Source: an uncultured bacterium
GTDB lineage: Bacteria > Verrucomicrobiota > Kiritimatiellia > RFP12 > UBA1067
Assembly: GCA_902800055.1 (NCBI GenBank)
Contig: CADCCW010000023.1
Span: 1-40,799 of the forward strand
Direction of reading: 5' to 3'
DNA length: 40,799 nt
Of this stretch, positions 15,967 to 22,668 are shown in pieces. How positions within the stretch are numbered: position 1 is the first letter of the stretch; every line of letters begins with the position of its first letter. The translations under genes and the position numbers were made by a program. The notes under the pieces were generated by a model. The model was not told the DNA's origin. It was given only the letters and a program-made list of their open reading frames with translations, and searched no databases.

Positions 15967-16031
15967 ACAACCAAAGGCCCTTTCTTCGGTCGCGGTCAAC
16001 AATTCCGCGCTTTTTCATCCGCGAAATGATG
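15947..16031 (-). pseudogene. 3' remnant of a RAYT gene
   Basis: About 85 bp, almost identical to the last codons of the intact transposase (17919-18003), encode SRMKKRGIVDRDRRKGLWLF (one variant near the end) and the stop. It ends abruptly at GATG, where class B palindrome B3 begins. It is a truncated copy, showing that the transposase unit has been duplicated and then lost by recombination at a palindrome. Confidence 0.8.
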
Positions 16032-16064
16032 TTTGGGAAAACAGGTCAGACCTCTTTTCCCAAA
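16032..16064. repeat. REP-like palindrome, class B (B3)
   Basis: A perfect 10-bp arm pair TTTGGGAAAA / TTTTCCCAAA around GGTCAGACC, abutting the RAYT remnant. Confidence 0.85.
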
Positions 16065-16085
16065 TTTCCGCGTCACCGCGTCATC

Positions 16086-16128
16086 CCAAACACCGGAATT
16101 TCGGTCAGACCTCTTTCCCGGTGTTTGG
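16086..16128. repeat. REP-like palindrome, class C (C2)
   Basis: CCAAACACCGGAA / TTCCCGGTGTTTGG arms around GGTCAGACC. It is followed by ACAGTTACCTGCTCCC..., which also follows C3 at 17717. Confidence 0.85.
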
Positions 16129-16165
16129 AACAGTTACCTGCTCCCATTCGCCGTATAGCGTCGTC

Positions 16166-16195
16166 TTGACGTTGTGAATACATTTTTGATATAAT
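16166..16195 (+). promoter_or_regulatory. Promoter of the DinJ-YoeB module
   Basis: -35 TTGACG (16166-16171) and -10 TATAAT (16190-16195) have 18-bp spacing. The -35 straddles the junction where the shared flank (...CGTCGTCTTGA) ends and module-specific DNA begins. Such modules are normally autorepressed by the antitoxin complex. Confidence 0.65.
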
Positions 16196-16221
16196 ACCGT
16201 CCCAAAAGGAGGTAATTGGAC

Positions 16222-16539
16222 ATGGCACAGGTGAATTTCAGAATCGATGACGAAACCAAGCGGCAAGCCGAAGGCCTCTTCGGCAAGCTTGGCCTTACCA
16301 TGACTTCGGCCATCATGGTGTTCATCCGCCAGTCAATCAACGAGCATGGACTGCCGTTCCGGGTGTGCGATCCGGATGCCTTTGCGTATCATGAGAAGCT
16401 GCTTCAGGCCAGGCAGGACTGGGAAGAAGGAAGAAGAAACTTCCACTACCACGACCTCGTTGATGCCGACGACGTCGAACTTGCTTCAGCATCCAAGCCT
16501 CGCCGTCCTGCTGGTCGCCGTCGGAGGACGGTATCGTGA
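16222..16539 (+). CDS. dinJ: RelB/DinJ-type antitoxin
   Basis: A 105-residue antitoxin with an N-terminal ribbon-helix-helix typical of RelB/DinJ: VNFRIDDETKRQAEGLFGKLGLTMTSAIMVFIRQSI, in pieces, residues 4-39. The C-terminal part (DWEEGRRNFHYHDLVDADDVELAS) should wrap and inhibit the toxin. ATG 16222 was chosen because AAGGAGGT at 16206-16213 has correct spacing. A TTG two codons upstream is too close to it. The C-terminus after about residue 90 is Arg-rich and likely dispensable. The stop overlaps the toxin GTG. Confidence 0.85.
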   Translation: MAQVNFRIDDETKRQAEGLFGKLGLTMTSAIMVFIRQSINEHGLPFRVCDPDAFAYHEKLLQARQDWEEGRRNFHYHDLVDADDVELASASKPRRPAGRRRRTVS

Positions 16540-16793
16540 AGAAGCTTTGGCATGACAGGGCGTGGGAGGAATACTCGTCGTGGCAAAGCCGTGACAAGAA
16601 GACACTCAAGCGCATAAACTCCCTGCTCCAGAGCATTGACCGCAACGGCTACGACTGCATAGGCAAGCCGGAACGGCTTTCCGGCGATCTTGCTGGATGG
16701 TGGAGTGTCCGAATCGACGAGAAGAACCGCCTTGTTTTTCAGATTGTCGATGGCGAGCTTGTCATCTACTCCTGCGCCGGCCATTACGAATAG
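16536..16793 (+). CDS. yoeB: YoeB family mRNA-interferase toxin
   Basis: An 85-residue ribosome-dependent endoribonuclease toxin. It aligns without gaps to E. coli YoeB as I recall it, and all key positions are kept: Glu46, Arg59, Arg65, His83 and Tyr84 (PERL, SVRI, KNRLVF, GHYE). It should therefore be active. The GTG start overlaps the antitoxin stop (GTGA), with GGAGGAC at 16523-16529 as ribosome site. The module is flanked by a REP-like palindrome on the left and a duplicated gene 3' end on the right. Confidence 0.92.
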   Translation: MKKLWHDRAWEEYSSWQSRDKKTLKRINSLLQSIDRNGYDCIGKPERLSGDLAGWWSVRIDEKNRLVFQIVDGELVIYSCAGHYE

Positions 16794-16816
16794 CTCCCAT
16801 TCTTTATCCATCCAGT

Positions 16817-17009
16817 GCCGGTGCCGACCAACGATGTGCAGAAGGCGATCTGGGACAAGGTGCACGCCATCCCGACCGAGCCGCTGAAGATCAAGTATCA
16901 GAAGCCCGACCAGGCCACAGACTCCGCGAAGTAGGTGGCCGGCGTCGCGCGGCGATGCTCTATTTTGGGAAAACAGGTCAGACCTCTTTTCCCAAATTTC
17001 CGCGCCACC
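16817..17009 (+). repeat. Triplicated gene 3' end, copy 2
   Basis: Near-identical to 15548-15740. It includes the codons for VQKAIWDKVHAIPTEPLKIK through the stop, but has no upstream gene attached. It begins 24 bases after the yoeB stop and carries palindrome B4 in the same place. Confidence 0.85.
16964..16996. repeat. REP-like palindrome, class B (B4)
   Basis: TTTGGGAAAA / TTTTCCCAAA arms around GGTCAGACC, inside copy 2 of the triplicated segment. Confidence 0.85.
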
Positions 17010-17036
17010 TTCTGCGCCAGTTTGTGCGGCGCCTAC

Positions 17037-17066
17037 TTGCGTCCGATTCCGAATTTGTGGTATAAT
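17037..17066 (+). promoter_or_regulatory. Promoter of the HicBA module
   Basis: -35 TTGCGT (17037-17042) and extended -10 GTGG-TATAAT (17061-17066) have 18-bp spacing, followed by ACACGCG. A GAAAGGAG ribosome site precedes ATG 17099. Confidence 0.6.
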
Positions 17067-17098
17067 ACACGCGTTCTTTCCGAAAGGAGAAGGCGGCG

Positions 17099-17305
17099 AT
17101 GTGTAACTACAAGGCAGTGATACACCACGAAGACGACCAGTATTGGGCGGAGTTCCCCGCCTTTCCTGGTTGTTACACTTCTGGCACGACGCTTGAAGAG
17201 GTGAGGGGAAATCTTTCGAAGGTGCTGCGTTTCCACATCCAGGGGCTGAATTCCGTCGACATCGATGCTTCCGACCTCGCCGAGGTGGCGGAGGTCGCGG
17301 TATGA
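17099..17305 (+). CDS. hicB: HicB family antitoxin
   Basis: A 68-residue antitoxin with the degenerate RNase H-like HicB fold: YKAVIHHEDDQYWAEFPAFPGCYTSGTTLEEV (in pieces, residues 4-35) carries the EFPxFPGCxTxGxTxEEA-type signature. It is short and lacks the C-terminal DNA-binding domain of longer HicBs, so its autoregulation may differ. It precedes its toxin, the reverse of the classical hicAB order, with an ATGA overlap. Confidence 0.9.
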   Translation: MCNYKAVIHHEDDQYWAEFPAFPGCYTSGTTLEEVRGNLSKVLRFHIQGLNSVDIDASDLAEVAEVAV

Positions 17306-17514
17306 AGCAATTGACCCCGCGCCAGCTGCAAAGCGAGCTTAACTGCCGGGGTTGGTCTTTCGTCCGTATGCGCGATGGGTCGCATGCCAACTTCAAGCAT
17401 CCTGATTTTGCGCGGCTGATAACGATTCCAATGCATGGGAATCGGCCTATTCCGCCCGGGCTGTTGCGCAAGATACTCCGCGACGCGAACATCGATCCGC
17501 GCGAGCTGAGCTGA
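17302..17514 (+). CDS. hicA: HicA family mRNA-interferase toxin
   Basis: A 70-residue dsRBD-fold toxin that cleaves mRNA. MKQLTPRQLQSELNCRGWSF starts with the usual helix and the (R/K)xGGW(x)(L/F)xR-like region. The catalytic His is in the GSHANFKHP motif at about residues 46-54 of the domain, and IPMHGNRPIPPGLLRKIL is the typical C-terminal signature. The GGW glycine is replaced by RGW, which is tolerated in the family. Overlap with hicB implies coupled translation. Confidence 0.9.
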   Translation: MKQLTPRQLQSELNCRGWSFVRMRDGSHANFKHPDFARLITIPMHGNRPIPPGLLRKILRDANIDPRELS

Positions 17515-17620
17515 CTCCGCCCGCCATCCCGACCGAGCCGCTGAAGATCAAGTATCAGAAGCCCGACCAGGCCACAGACTCCGGGAAATAGGCGGACGGC
17601 GTTGCGCGGCGATGCTCAAT

Positions 17621-17653
17621 TTTGGGAAAACAGGTCAGACCTCTTTTCCCAAA
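17621..17653. repeat. REP-like palindrome, class B (B5)
   Basis: TTTGGGAAAA / TTTTCCCAAA arms around GGTCAGACC, in the same position relative to the duplicated stop codon as B2 and B4. Confidence 0.85.
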
Positions 17654-17674
17654 TTTCCGCGCCACCGCGTCATC

Positions 17675-17717
17675 CCAAACACCGGAATTTCGGTCAGACC
17701 TCTTTTCCGGTGTTTGG
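17675..17717. repeat. REP-like palindrome, class C (C3)
   Basis: Perfect 13-bp arms CCAAACACCGGAA / TTCCGGTGTTTGG around the GGTCAGACC core. Confidence 0.85.
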
Positions 17718-17818
17718 AACAGTTACCTGCTCCCATTCGCCGTATAGCGTCGTCTTGATTGCCGATGGGGACAGGCCCCGAAGGCCGCGGCATCTTGCTC
17801 GGCACCCGCCCCAATTTC

Positions 17819-17939
17819 ATTGGAATTTAGGTCTGACCTATTTTCTAATATTAATAAACCGCAATGACTGCCTACATTTAGCGGTAGATATTTCCAAATA
17901 TTAGAATTTAGGTCTGACCTATTTTCCAATATTTGGAAA
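17819..17939. repeat. Class A palindrome doublet 3, at the RAYT 3' end
   Basis: A short-arm copy lies at 17819-17849 and a long-arm copy at 17891-17939 (TTTCCAAATATTAGAA / TTCCAATATTTGGAAA). The long-arm copy overlaps the last codons and the stop of the RAYT gene, so the transposase reading frame ends inside its own palindrome. Confidence 0.85.
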
Positions 17940-19001
17940 CAACCAAAGGCCCTTTCTTCGGTCGCGGTCAACAATTCCGCGCTTTTTCATCCGCGAAATG
18001 ATGAGATATGCTGAACTGAGGGCAACTTGCATATGCTCTGCTAGCTGCGGCACATCCATCTCAGGGTTTGCTTTCAGCACGGCCAGCGCCTCTTCTTCTC
18101 GCAACTTCTTCCTTGGCGTGCGCCTTTTTTCATTATTCAGATCAATTTGGGTCTGAATCAACGCTTTTTGCACTTCTGCGATATGGGCGGCTCGCTGCGC
18201 AATCAGCGCCTCGGTCGTCAGCGGATCTGCCGGCACCTCATAGCCAGCCGCGCGCCTATGTGCAATCTCCTCTGCACGCCGACGCTTCTCCTCCTCAAGC
18301 AATGCCGACATCAACTCCTCATGTTGTTGCGCGATTTCGACTTCCGGAACATCTTCGCCATAGACAAACTTCATGCCAGCCGTTGCAGTAGGATCGCCTT
18401 TCTTGAACGCCGAGTAGCTGCTCCACGCATAGCCGTCGAACCGGTCCGATGTTGCCGCGCGGATCGGGTTGAGATGGATGTAGGCGAGGCACTTTGCTAT
18501 GTCGGATTCACGTCTGATGAGCACGCGGTCGTAGTACGTCGATTCCCAGAGCGTTCCCTTGTGGCCGTTTCGCTTGTTGTATTCCGCGGTAAACCACTGC
18601 TTGACGATCTTCATGAAACTGGCAACACTGTACATTCGTTGCCTTTGCCGGCCAAGCCACTCCTCGACCTTGCGCTCGCCAGCCTCTCCGTCGATGCGCC
18701 ATCTTGCAAATGTATCTTGCACGGAGTTCGTGGCTCCACGGCCCTTGAGAACGGTATAGCGACGCAGAATCTCGTTCTCGTCAACTGGCTCCGGCGCTGG
18801 AAGAAACACGAGGATGTGGAAATGATTCCCCATAACGCACCATCCCAACAGCCGAATACCGGTGAACTCCGCCGTGCGCCGCACAAACTCTAGGAAATCC
18901 ATTCGCTCGGATTCCTTGAGGAAGTACACTCGGTGCGCAATGCGGCTCACGAGGTGGTGAACCGTATCATGTTCTTTGATTCTGTTGTTTGAATTGGCCA
19001 T
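17919..19001 (-). CDS. REP-associated tyrosine transposase (RAYT, Y1_Tnp)
   Basis: A 360-residue single-strand HUH transposase of the IS200/IS605-related RAYT group, which in other bacteria binds, nicks and spreads REP palindromes. The N-terminal Y1 domain has GNHFHILV with metal-binding His60 and His62. The probable catalytic Tyr is Tyr141 in the helix KQWFTAEYNKR. GTLWESTYYDRVLI and CLAYIHLNPIRA are RAYT hallmarks. Unlike compact RAYTs it has about 120 extra C-terminal residues: a Glu/Ala-rich, coiled-coil-like helix and a winged-helix-like end (VPQLAEHMQVALSSAYLIIS). It is bracketed by two class A doublets in direct orientation, and its last six codons and TAG lie in the left doublet. Confidence 0.93.
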   Translation of the reverse strand: MANSNNRIKEHDTVHHLVSRIAHRVYFLKESERMDFLEFVRRTAEFTGIRLLGWCVMGNHFHILVFLPAPEPVDENEILRRYTVLKGRGATNSVQDTFARWRIDGEAGERKVEEWLGRQRQRMYSVASFMKIVKQWFTAEYNKRNGHKGTLWESTYYDRVLIRRESDIAKCLAYIHLNPIRAATSDRFDGYAWSSYSAFKKGDPTATAGMKFVYGEDVPEVEIAQQHEELMSALLEEEKRRRAEEIAHRRAAGYEVPADPLTTEALIAQRAAHIAEVQKALIQTQIDLNNEKRRTPRKKLREEEALAVLKANPEMDVPQLAEHMQVALSSAYLIISRMKKRGIVDRDRRKGLWLFPNIGK

Positions 19002-19039
19002 TTCGGTATTCTTTTGGGGCTATGCGGATGGTGGCGCGA

Positions 19040-19069
19040 ATTATAGCATATTGTTCTGTGAGTTGTAAA
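19040..19069 (-). promoter_or_regulatory. Promoter of the RAYT gene
   Basis: On the minus strand, -35 TTTACA (19064-19069) and -10 TATAAT (19040-19045) have 18-bp spacing, followed by TCGCGCC. The -35 lies immediately beside the class A palindrome at 19071, so palindrome binding could control transcription. Confidence 0.65.
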
Positions 19070-19070
19070 C

Positions 19071-19190
19071 ATTGGAATTTAGGTCTGACCTATTTTCTAA
19101 TATTTATAAAACATATGAACTGCTGACATTTAGTAGCAGATATTTCCAAATATTAGAATTTAGGTCTGACCTGTTTTCTAAAGTTTGGAG
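19071..19190. repeat. Class A palindrome doublet 4, upstream of RAYT
   Basis: A short-arm copy lies at 19071-19101 and a long-arm copy at 19143-19190, with core GGTCTGACC. The spacer hairpin is CTGCT / AGCAG, a different but still paired sequence from the other doublets. Same orientation as doublet 3, so the RAYT lies between direct repeats of the doublet. Confidence 0.85.
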
Positions 19191-19361
19191 TGCGGCACGG
19201 CGGATTACGCGGTGGTTTGCGTTCATGATTATGGTGCGGACGAAATCGCATGGCGGCAAGGGAACCATAAGAATTGAGCTTCAGCCTTTGCAGACTTCGC
19301 GAACTTTGCGCGAGACATCCTCCTTCGCAAGGGTGAGTTAGCCGCGAGTCTCGCAAATATG

Positions 19362-19367
19362 GTATAA
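19362..19367 (+). promoter_or_regulatory. -10 box of the 19377 promoter
   Basis: TATGG-TATAAT-TCGCACC, identical to the box at 13816. Only nine bases separate it from ATG 19377, so the transcript is predicted to be leaderless or to have a leader of two to three bases. Confidence 0.65.
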
Positions 19368-19376
19368 TTCGCACCA

Positions 19377-20132
19377 ATGCGATTCCTCTACGAGTATCGG
19401 ACGAGCGGCAACGAGCCGCGGCAGGGCGAGATCCGCGCGGCGGACCGCGACGCGGCGTTCGCGGCGCTGAAGGCGCGGGGCATCCGGCCGAGCGCGGTGC
19501 GCGAGGCGCCGGGGTTCTTCAACTGGCTGTTCGGCAAGGGGAAGCGCTGGATCGCGATCGGCGCGCTTGCCTGCGCGGTGTGCGTCCTGCTCGCGTTCTG
19601 GGCGTCGGTCAGGGAGGAGATCGAGGTCGGCGCGGCGTTCGGCAACACGACGCGGCGGCAGGTGATCGGCGACGCGGCGGTGGTGCAGAAGGGGATTCTC
19701 GATGGCTGGAGCGACGTCTTTCCGGAGGAGGGCGAGCGGTTCCTCGCCGGGTTCGCGGTGCCCGGGGTGCCGGTCAGCGTGCGCAACACGACCGAGCTCG
19801 AGATCCGGGAGGCGCTGGGGCGGAAGGTCCCGGTGGCGAAGGACGACTCGCTGGAGGCGCGGCAGATCAAGGCGATGGTGGAGGGGATGAAGGAGGAGCT
19901 GCGCGAGTTCCTGGCCGACGGCGGCTCGATCGTCGGCTACGGGCAGTGCCTGGTGCAGCGCCAGGAGCAGGAAATCGGATATTACACGCGCGCGAAGACG
20001 GAGCTGGACGCGCTCGTCGAGGCGAAGGCGCCGCGGGAGGAGGTCGTCGCGCTCTGGGAGAAGAGCAACGACAAGCTCCGCCGCATGGGCATCCGCCTCC
20101 TTTCCCTGCCGGAAGACGAATCCGCGCCGTAG
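19377..20132 (+). CDS. Membrane protein with GspF/PilC-like N-terminus
   Basis: A 251-residue protein. Residues 1-42 (FLYEYRTSGNEPRQGEI, AADRDAAFAALKARGIRPSAV) resemble the N-terminus of GspF/PilC inner-membrane secretion proteins (F-Y-G-x-x-x-x-G-x-I-x-A-x-s-xxA-xxxLxxxGi). The rest of that family is absent. One membrane helix follows (about 57-75), then a probably extracytoplasmic alpha-rich domain containing EIRE, LREFLADGGSIVGYGQC and a basic coiled-coil-like end. Its function is unknown. The gene lies 33 bp before a beta-mannosidase and likely shares its mRNA. Confidence 0.7.
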   Translation: MRFLYEYRTSGNEPRQGEIRAADRDAAFAALKARGIRPSAVREAPGFFNWLFGKGKRWIAIGALACAVCVLLAFWASVREEIEVGAAFGNTTRRQVIGDAAVVQKGILDGWSDVFPEEGERFLAGFAVPGVPVSVRNTTELEIREALGRKVPVAKDDSLEARQIKAMVEGMKEELREFLADGGSIVGYGQCLVQRQEQEIGYYTRAKTELDALVEAKAPREEVVALWEKSNDKLRRMGIRLLSLPEDESAP

Positions 20133-20165
20133 TCTTGCGCCGCCGCCGCGGCAGAGGAGGATGAT

Positions 20166-22613
20166 ATGAATGTTGATGCGAAATACACCAAGGGACTGAA
20201 GGCGTTTGCGCTGGCGGCGCTTGTTGGCGCTGCCTGCGCCTCCGCGACTGCCGCGGAGATCGACCTCGCCGGAAACTGGAACCTCGTCAAGGCGGACGAC
20301 GCCAAGGTCGCCTGCCCGATTGCCGTTCCCGGCGGCGTCCATTCCGCGCTCCTGAAGGCGGGGCTGATGGACGACGCGTTCTGGGGCCGCAACGAGGAGA
20401 AGATCCAGTGGGTGGGGCGGTCCGACTGGAACATCTCGCGCAGCTTCGACGTCCCCGCTGACTTCGCGGCGAAGAAGGAGATCGTCCTTAGGCTCGAGGA
20501 CTGCGACGCGTTCGCGACGATCCTCGTCAACGGCCAGAAGGTCGGCGAGACGACCGACCGCTTTCAGCGCTACGAGTTCGACGTCAAGCCGTTTCTGAAG
20601 GTGGGCGCGAACACGGTGGAAGGGCGCTTCCGCAGTCCCGAGCTGGAAGGCGACCGCCGCCGCGCGGCGAAAGGCAGGTCGTTCCCCATGTCGAACATGA
20701 CCTGGGCGAAGAACCAGGCGTTCGTCCGCAAACCCGCCTGCCACGGCGGCTGGGACTGGGGGCCGGCGGTCGAGGTCATCGGATTCTGCGGCACAACGAA
20801 GCTGATCGCGACGGACGGCCCGCGCGTCGAATACGTCTACTCGACCCAGGACTTCAACGACGACTTCACCCACTGCACGCTGACCGTCACGGTTGAGCTG
20901 TCGGACGGCTCGAAGGTCGAGAAGAAGTTCGAGATCGACAATCCGCCGCTCTGGTGGCCGAACGGCGCGGGCGAGCAGAGGTTCTACACCTGCGAGTTCG
21001 AGCTGAACGGCGAGAAGATCGTCAAGCGTATCGGCCTCAGGAAGATCGAGGTGCTGAACGAGAAGACGGTTTCGAAGGAGGGGAAGGAGGAGCTGTCGCT
21101 CGTCTTCCGCGTCAACGGACGGCGGCTGTTCATGAAGGGCGCGAACTGGATTCCGTGCTCGGCCTACGAGAACGAGCAGACCCCTGCCCGCTACCGCGAC
21201 CTCCTCGAAAGCGCGAAGGCCGCGAACATGAACATGCTCCGCGTCTGGGGCGGCGGGCAGTACGAGAAGGACGTCTTCTACGACACCTGCGACGAGCTTG
21301 GCATCCTCATCTGGCACGACATGATGTGCTCGTGCGCTGTCTATCCCGGCGACGACGCGTTCCTCGGCGAGATCCGCGCCGAGCTCGCGCACCAGCTCCG
21401 CCGACTCCGCGACCACGCCTCGATCGCGATGTGGTGCGGCGACAACGAGTGCCTCGGCGCGGTCAAGTGGTTCAAGGAGACGCGCGCCGACCCCGACTTC
21501 TACCGCGGCGAATGGATCAAGCGCTCGAAGATGCAGGGCGAGCTCGTGAGGAAATACGACCCCGCGCGCACCTACTGGCCGTCCTCGCCGTGCTGCGGCC
21601 CCGGCGACTTCGGCGACGGCTGGAAGGAGGACTCGAAGGGCGACATGCACAACTGGGACGTGTGGCACGAGAACGCGCCGTTCGCGAAGTACTACGACTA
21701 CCATCCGCGCTTCTGCTCCGAGTTCGGCTACCAGTCGTTTCCGTCGATGGAGGTCGCCGAGACGTTCGCCTCGAAGGAGCAGATCCTCGCGCGCGGGCCC
21801 GACTTCGAGTGGCACCAGAAGAACGACGGCGGCAACCGCCGCATCCGCGAGAACTTCCAGCGCTATTTCCGCGAGCCGAAGGATGTTCCCTCCGAGCTCC
21901 TGCTCTCGCAGTTCCAGCAGGCGATGGCGATCCAGATGGCCGTCGACGCCTGGCGCTCTGAACAGCCGCGCTGCATGGGCACCTTGTTCTGGCAGCTGAA
22001 CGACAACTGGCCCGTCGCCTCGTGGAGCTCGATCGAGTACGGCGGCAAGTGGAAGCCGCTCCATTACCTCGCCAAGCGCTTCTTCGAGCCGGTACACGTG
22101 ACGCTCTCGCCCGACGGGACGGTGAAGGTAGTCAACGACACCGACAGGCACATCAAAGGCGATGTCCTGGCCATCTTCCATCCTTTTGACGGCGGTGCGG
22201 AGGAGAAGATGATCCTTCCCGCAAACGGGATCGACGCTCGTTCGGCGGCTGCTTTCGGCAAGGTAGCGCAGCGCAAGAACGCAGTGCTGCGTCTCGTCTT
22301 CCGAGGCAGCGTGTCGGGGACGACCATGGGGGTCCACGTGTGGAACCTCCCCGTTCGCTCCGACTACAAGGGCGACTTGCCGAAGGCGAACGTCAAGGCG
22401 GAGATCGACGGCTTCAAGGTGACGCTCACCACCGACAGGCCGGCGTTCTGGGTCTGGATGAACGCGAAGGGCATCCGCGGCGAATTCGACGACAACGCGG
22501 TGACGCTCGTCCCCGGTTGGCCCCGCACATTCACCTTCAAGCCCAAGGACCCGGTCACGCCCGCGGCGTTCAAGGACGCGTTCTCCGTCACGCACCTAAC
22601 CGAGCTTTACTGA
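20166..22613 (+). CDS. Exported GH2 beta-mannosidase
   Basis: An 815-residue glycoside hydrolase family 2 enzyme that removes terminal beta-mannose from mannan or N-glycan fragments. A signal peptide is seen (ALAALVGAACASATAAEI, about 14-31), so it acts outside the cytoplasm. Next come a sugar-binding domain (GNWNLVKADDAK, WVGRSDWNISRSF) and the mannosidase-typical CHGGWDWGP (about 195-203). In the TIM barrel, WCGDNE holds the predicted acid/base Glu428 and FCSEFGYQSFPS the nucleophile Glu519. WQLNDNWPVASWSSIEYGGKWKP (in pieces) and HYLAKRFF follow, then a C-terminal beta domain. The ATG follows GGAGGATGAT. Confidence 0.93.
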   Translation: MNVDAKYTKGLKAFALAALVGAACASATAAEIDLAGNWNLVKADDAKVACPIAVPGGVHSALLKAGLMDDAFWGRNEEKIQWVGRSDWNISRSFDVPADFAAKKEIVLRLEDCDAFATILVNGQKVGETTDRFQRYEFDVKPFLKVGANTVEGRFRSPELEGDRRRAAKGRSFPMSNMTWAKNQAFVRKPACHGGWDWGPAVEVIGFCGTTKLIATDGPRVEYVYSTQDFNDDFTHCTLTVTVELSDGSKVEKKFEIDNPPLWWPNGAGEQRFYTCEFELNGEKIVKRIGLRKIEVLNEKTVSKEGKEELSLVFRVNGRRLFMKGANWIPCSAYENEQTPARYRDLLESAKAANMNMLRVWGGGQYEKDVFYDTCDELGILIWHDMMCSCAVYPGDDAFLGEIRAELAHQLRRLRDHASIAMWCGDNECLGAVKWFKETRADPDFYRGEWIKRSKMQGELVRKYDPARTYWPSSPCCGPGDFGDGWKEDSKGDMHNWDVWHENAPFAKYYDYHPRFCSEFGYQSFPSMEVAETFASKEQILARGPDFEWHQKNDGGNRRIRENFQRYFREPKDVPSELLLSQFQQAMAIQMAVDAWRSEQPRCMGTLFWQLNDNWPVASWSSIEYGGKWKPLHYLAKRFFEPVHVTLSPDGTVKVVNDTDRHIKGDVLAIFHPFDGGAEEKMILPANGIDARSAAAFGKVAQRKNAVLRLVFRGSVSGTTMGVHVWNLPVRSDYKGDLPKANVKAEIDGFKVTLTTDRPAFWVWMNAKGIRGEFDDNAVTLVPGWPRTFTFKPKDPVTPAAFKDAFSVTHLTELY

Positions 22614-22635
22614 CTCAAGCGCGGCGGAATTATAG

Positions 22636-22641
22636 TATAAT
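22636..22641 (+). promoter_or_regulatory. -10 box of the 22669 promoter
   Basis: TATAAT in the context TTATAG-TATAAT-CTCG. No good -35 is seen; the region overlaps the end of the mannosidase gene. A CTGGAGA ribosome site lies in the ~25-base leader. Confidence 0.55.
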
Positions 22642-22668
22642 CTCGTTATATTCAACTGGAGACCAGAT

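Larger units (their letters stand above)
17522..17717 (+). repeat. Triplicated gene 3' end, copy 3
   Basis: It begins at CGCCATCCCGACCGAG, eight bases after the hicA stop. It is nearly identical to 15596 onward through the stop codon, palindrome B5 and palindrome C3. Similarity continues to 17758, matching 16064-16171. Confidence 0.85.

Noticed and set aside
15697..17717. Class B/C palindromes as simple terminators
   Set aside because: Several follow stop codons and have T-rich right halves, but their cores are identical and copies also lie far from gene ends. Repeat identity explains them better, though some may also terminate transcription.
15548..17717. Integron or prophage attachment site
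   Set aside because: The direct copies of a gene 3' end recall att sites, but there is no integrase, tRNA, attC-like core or phage gene in the window.
19338..22595. 1085-codon ORF on the minus strand
   Set aside because: It is antisense to the beta-mannosidase and the GspF-like gene. Its Arg/Val/Leu/Asp-rich composition is the usual mirror of GC-rich coding DNA, and it has no motif or ribosome site.
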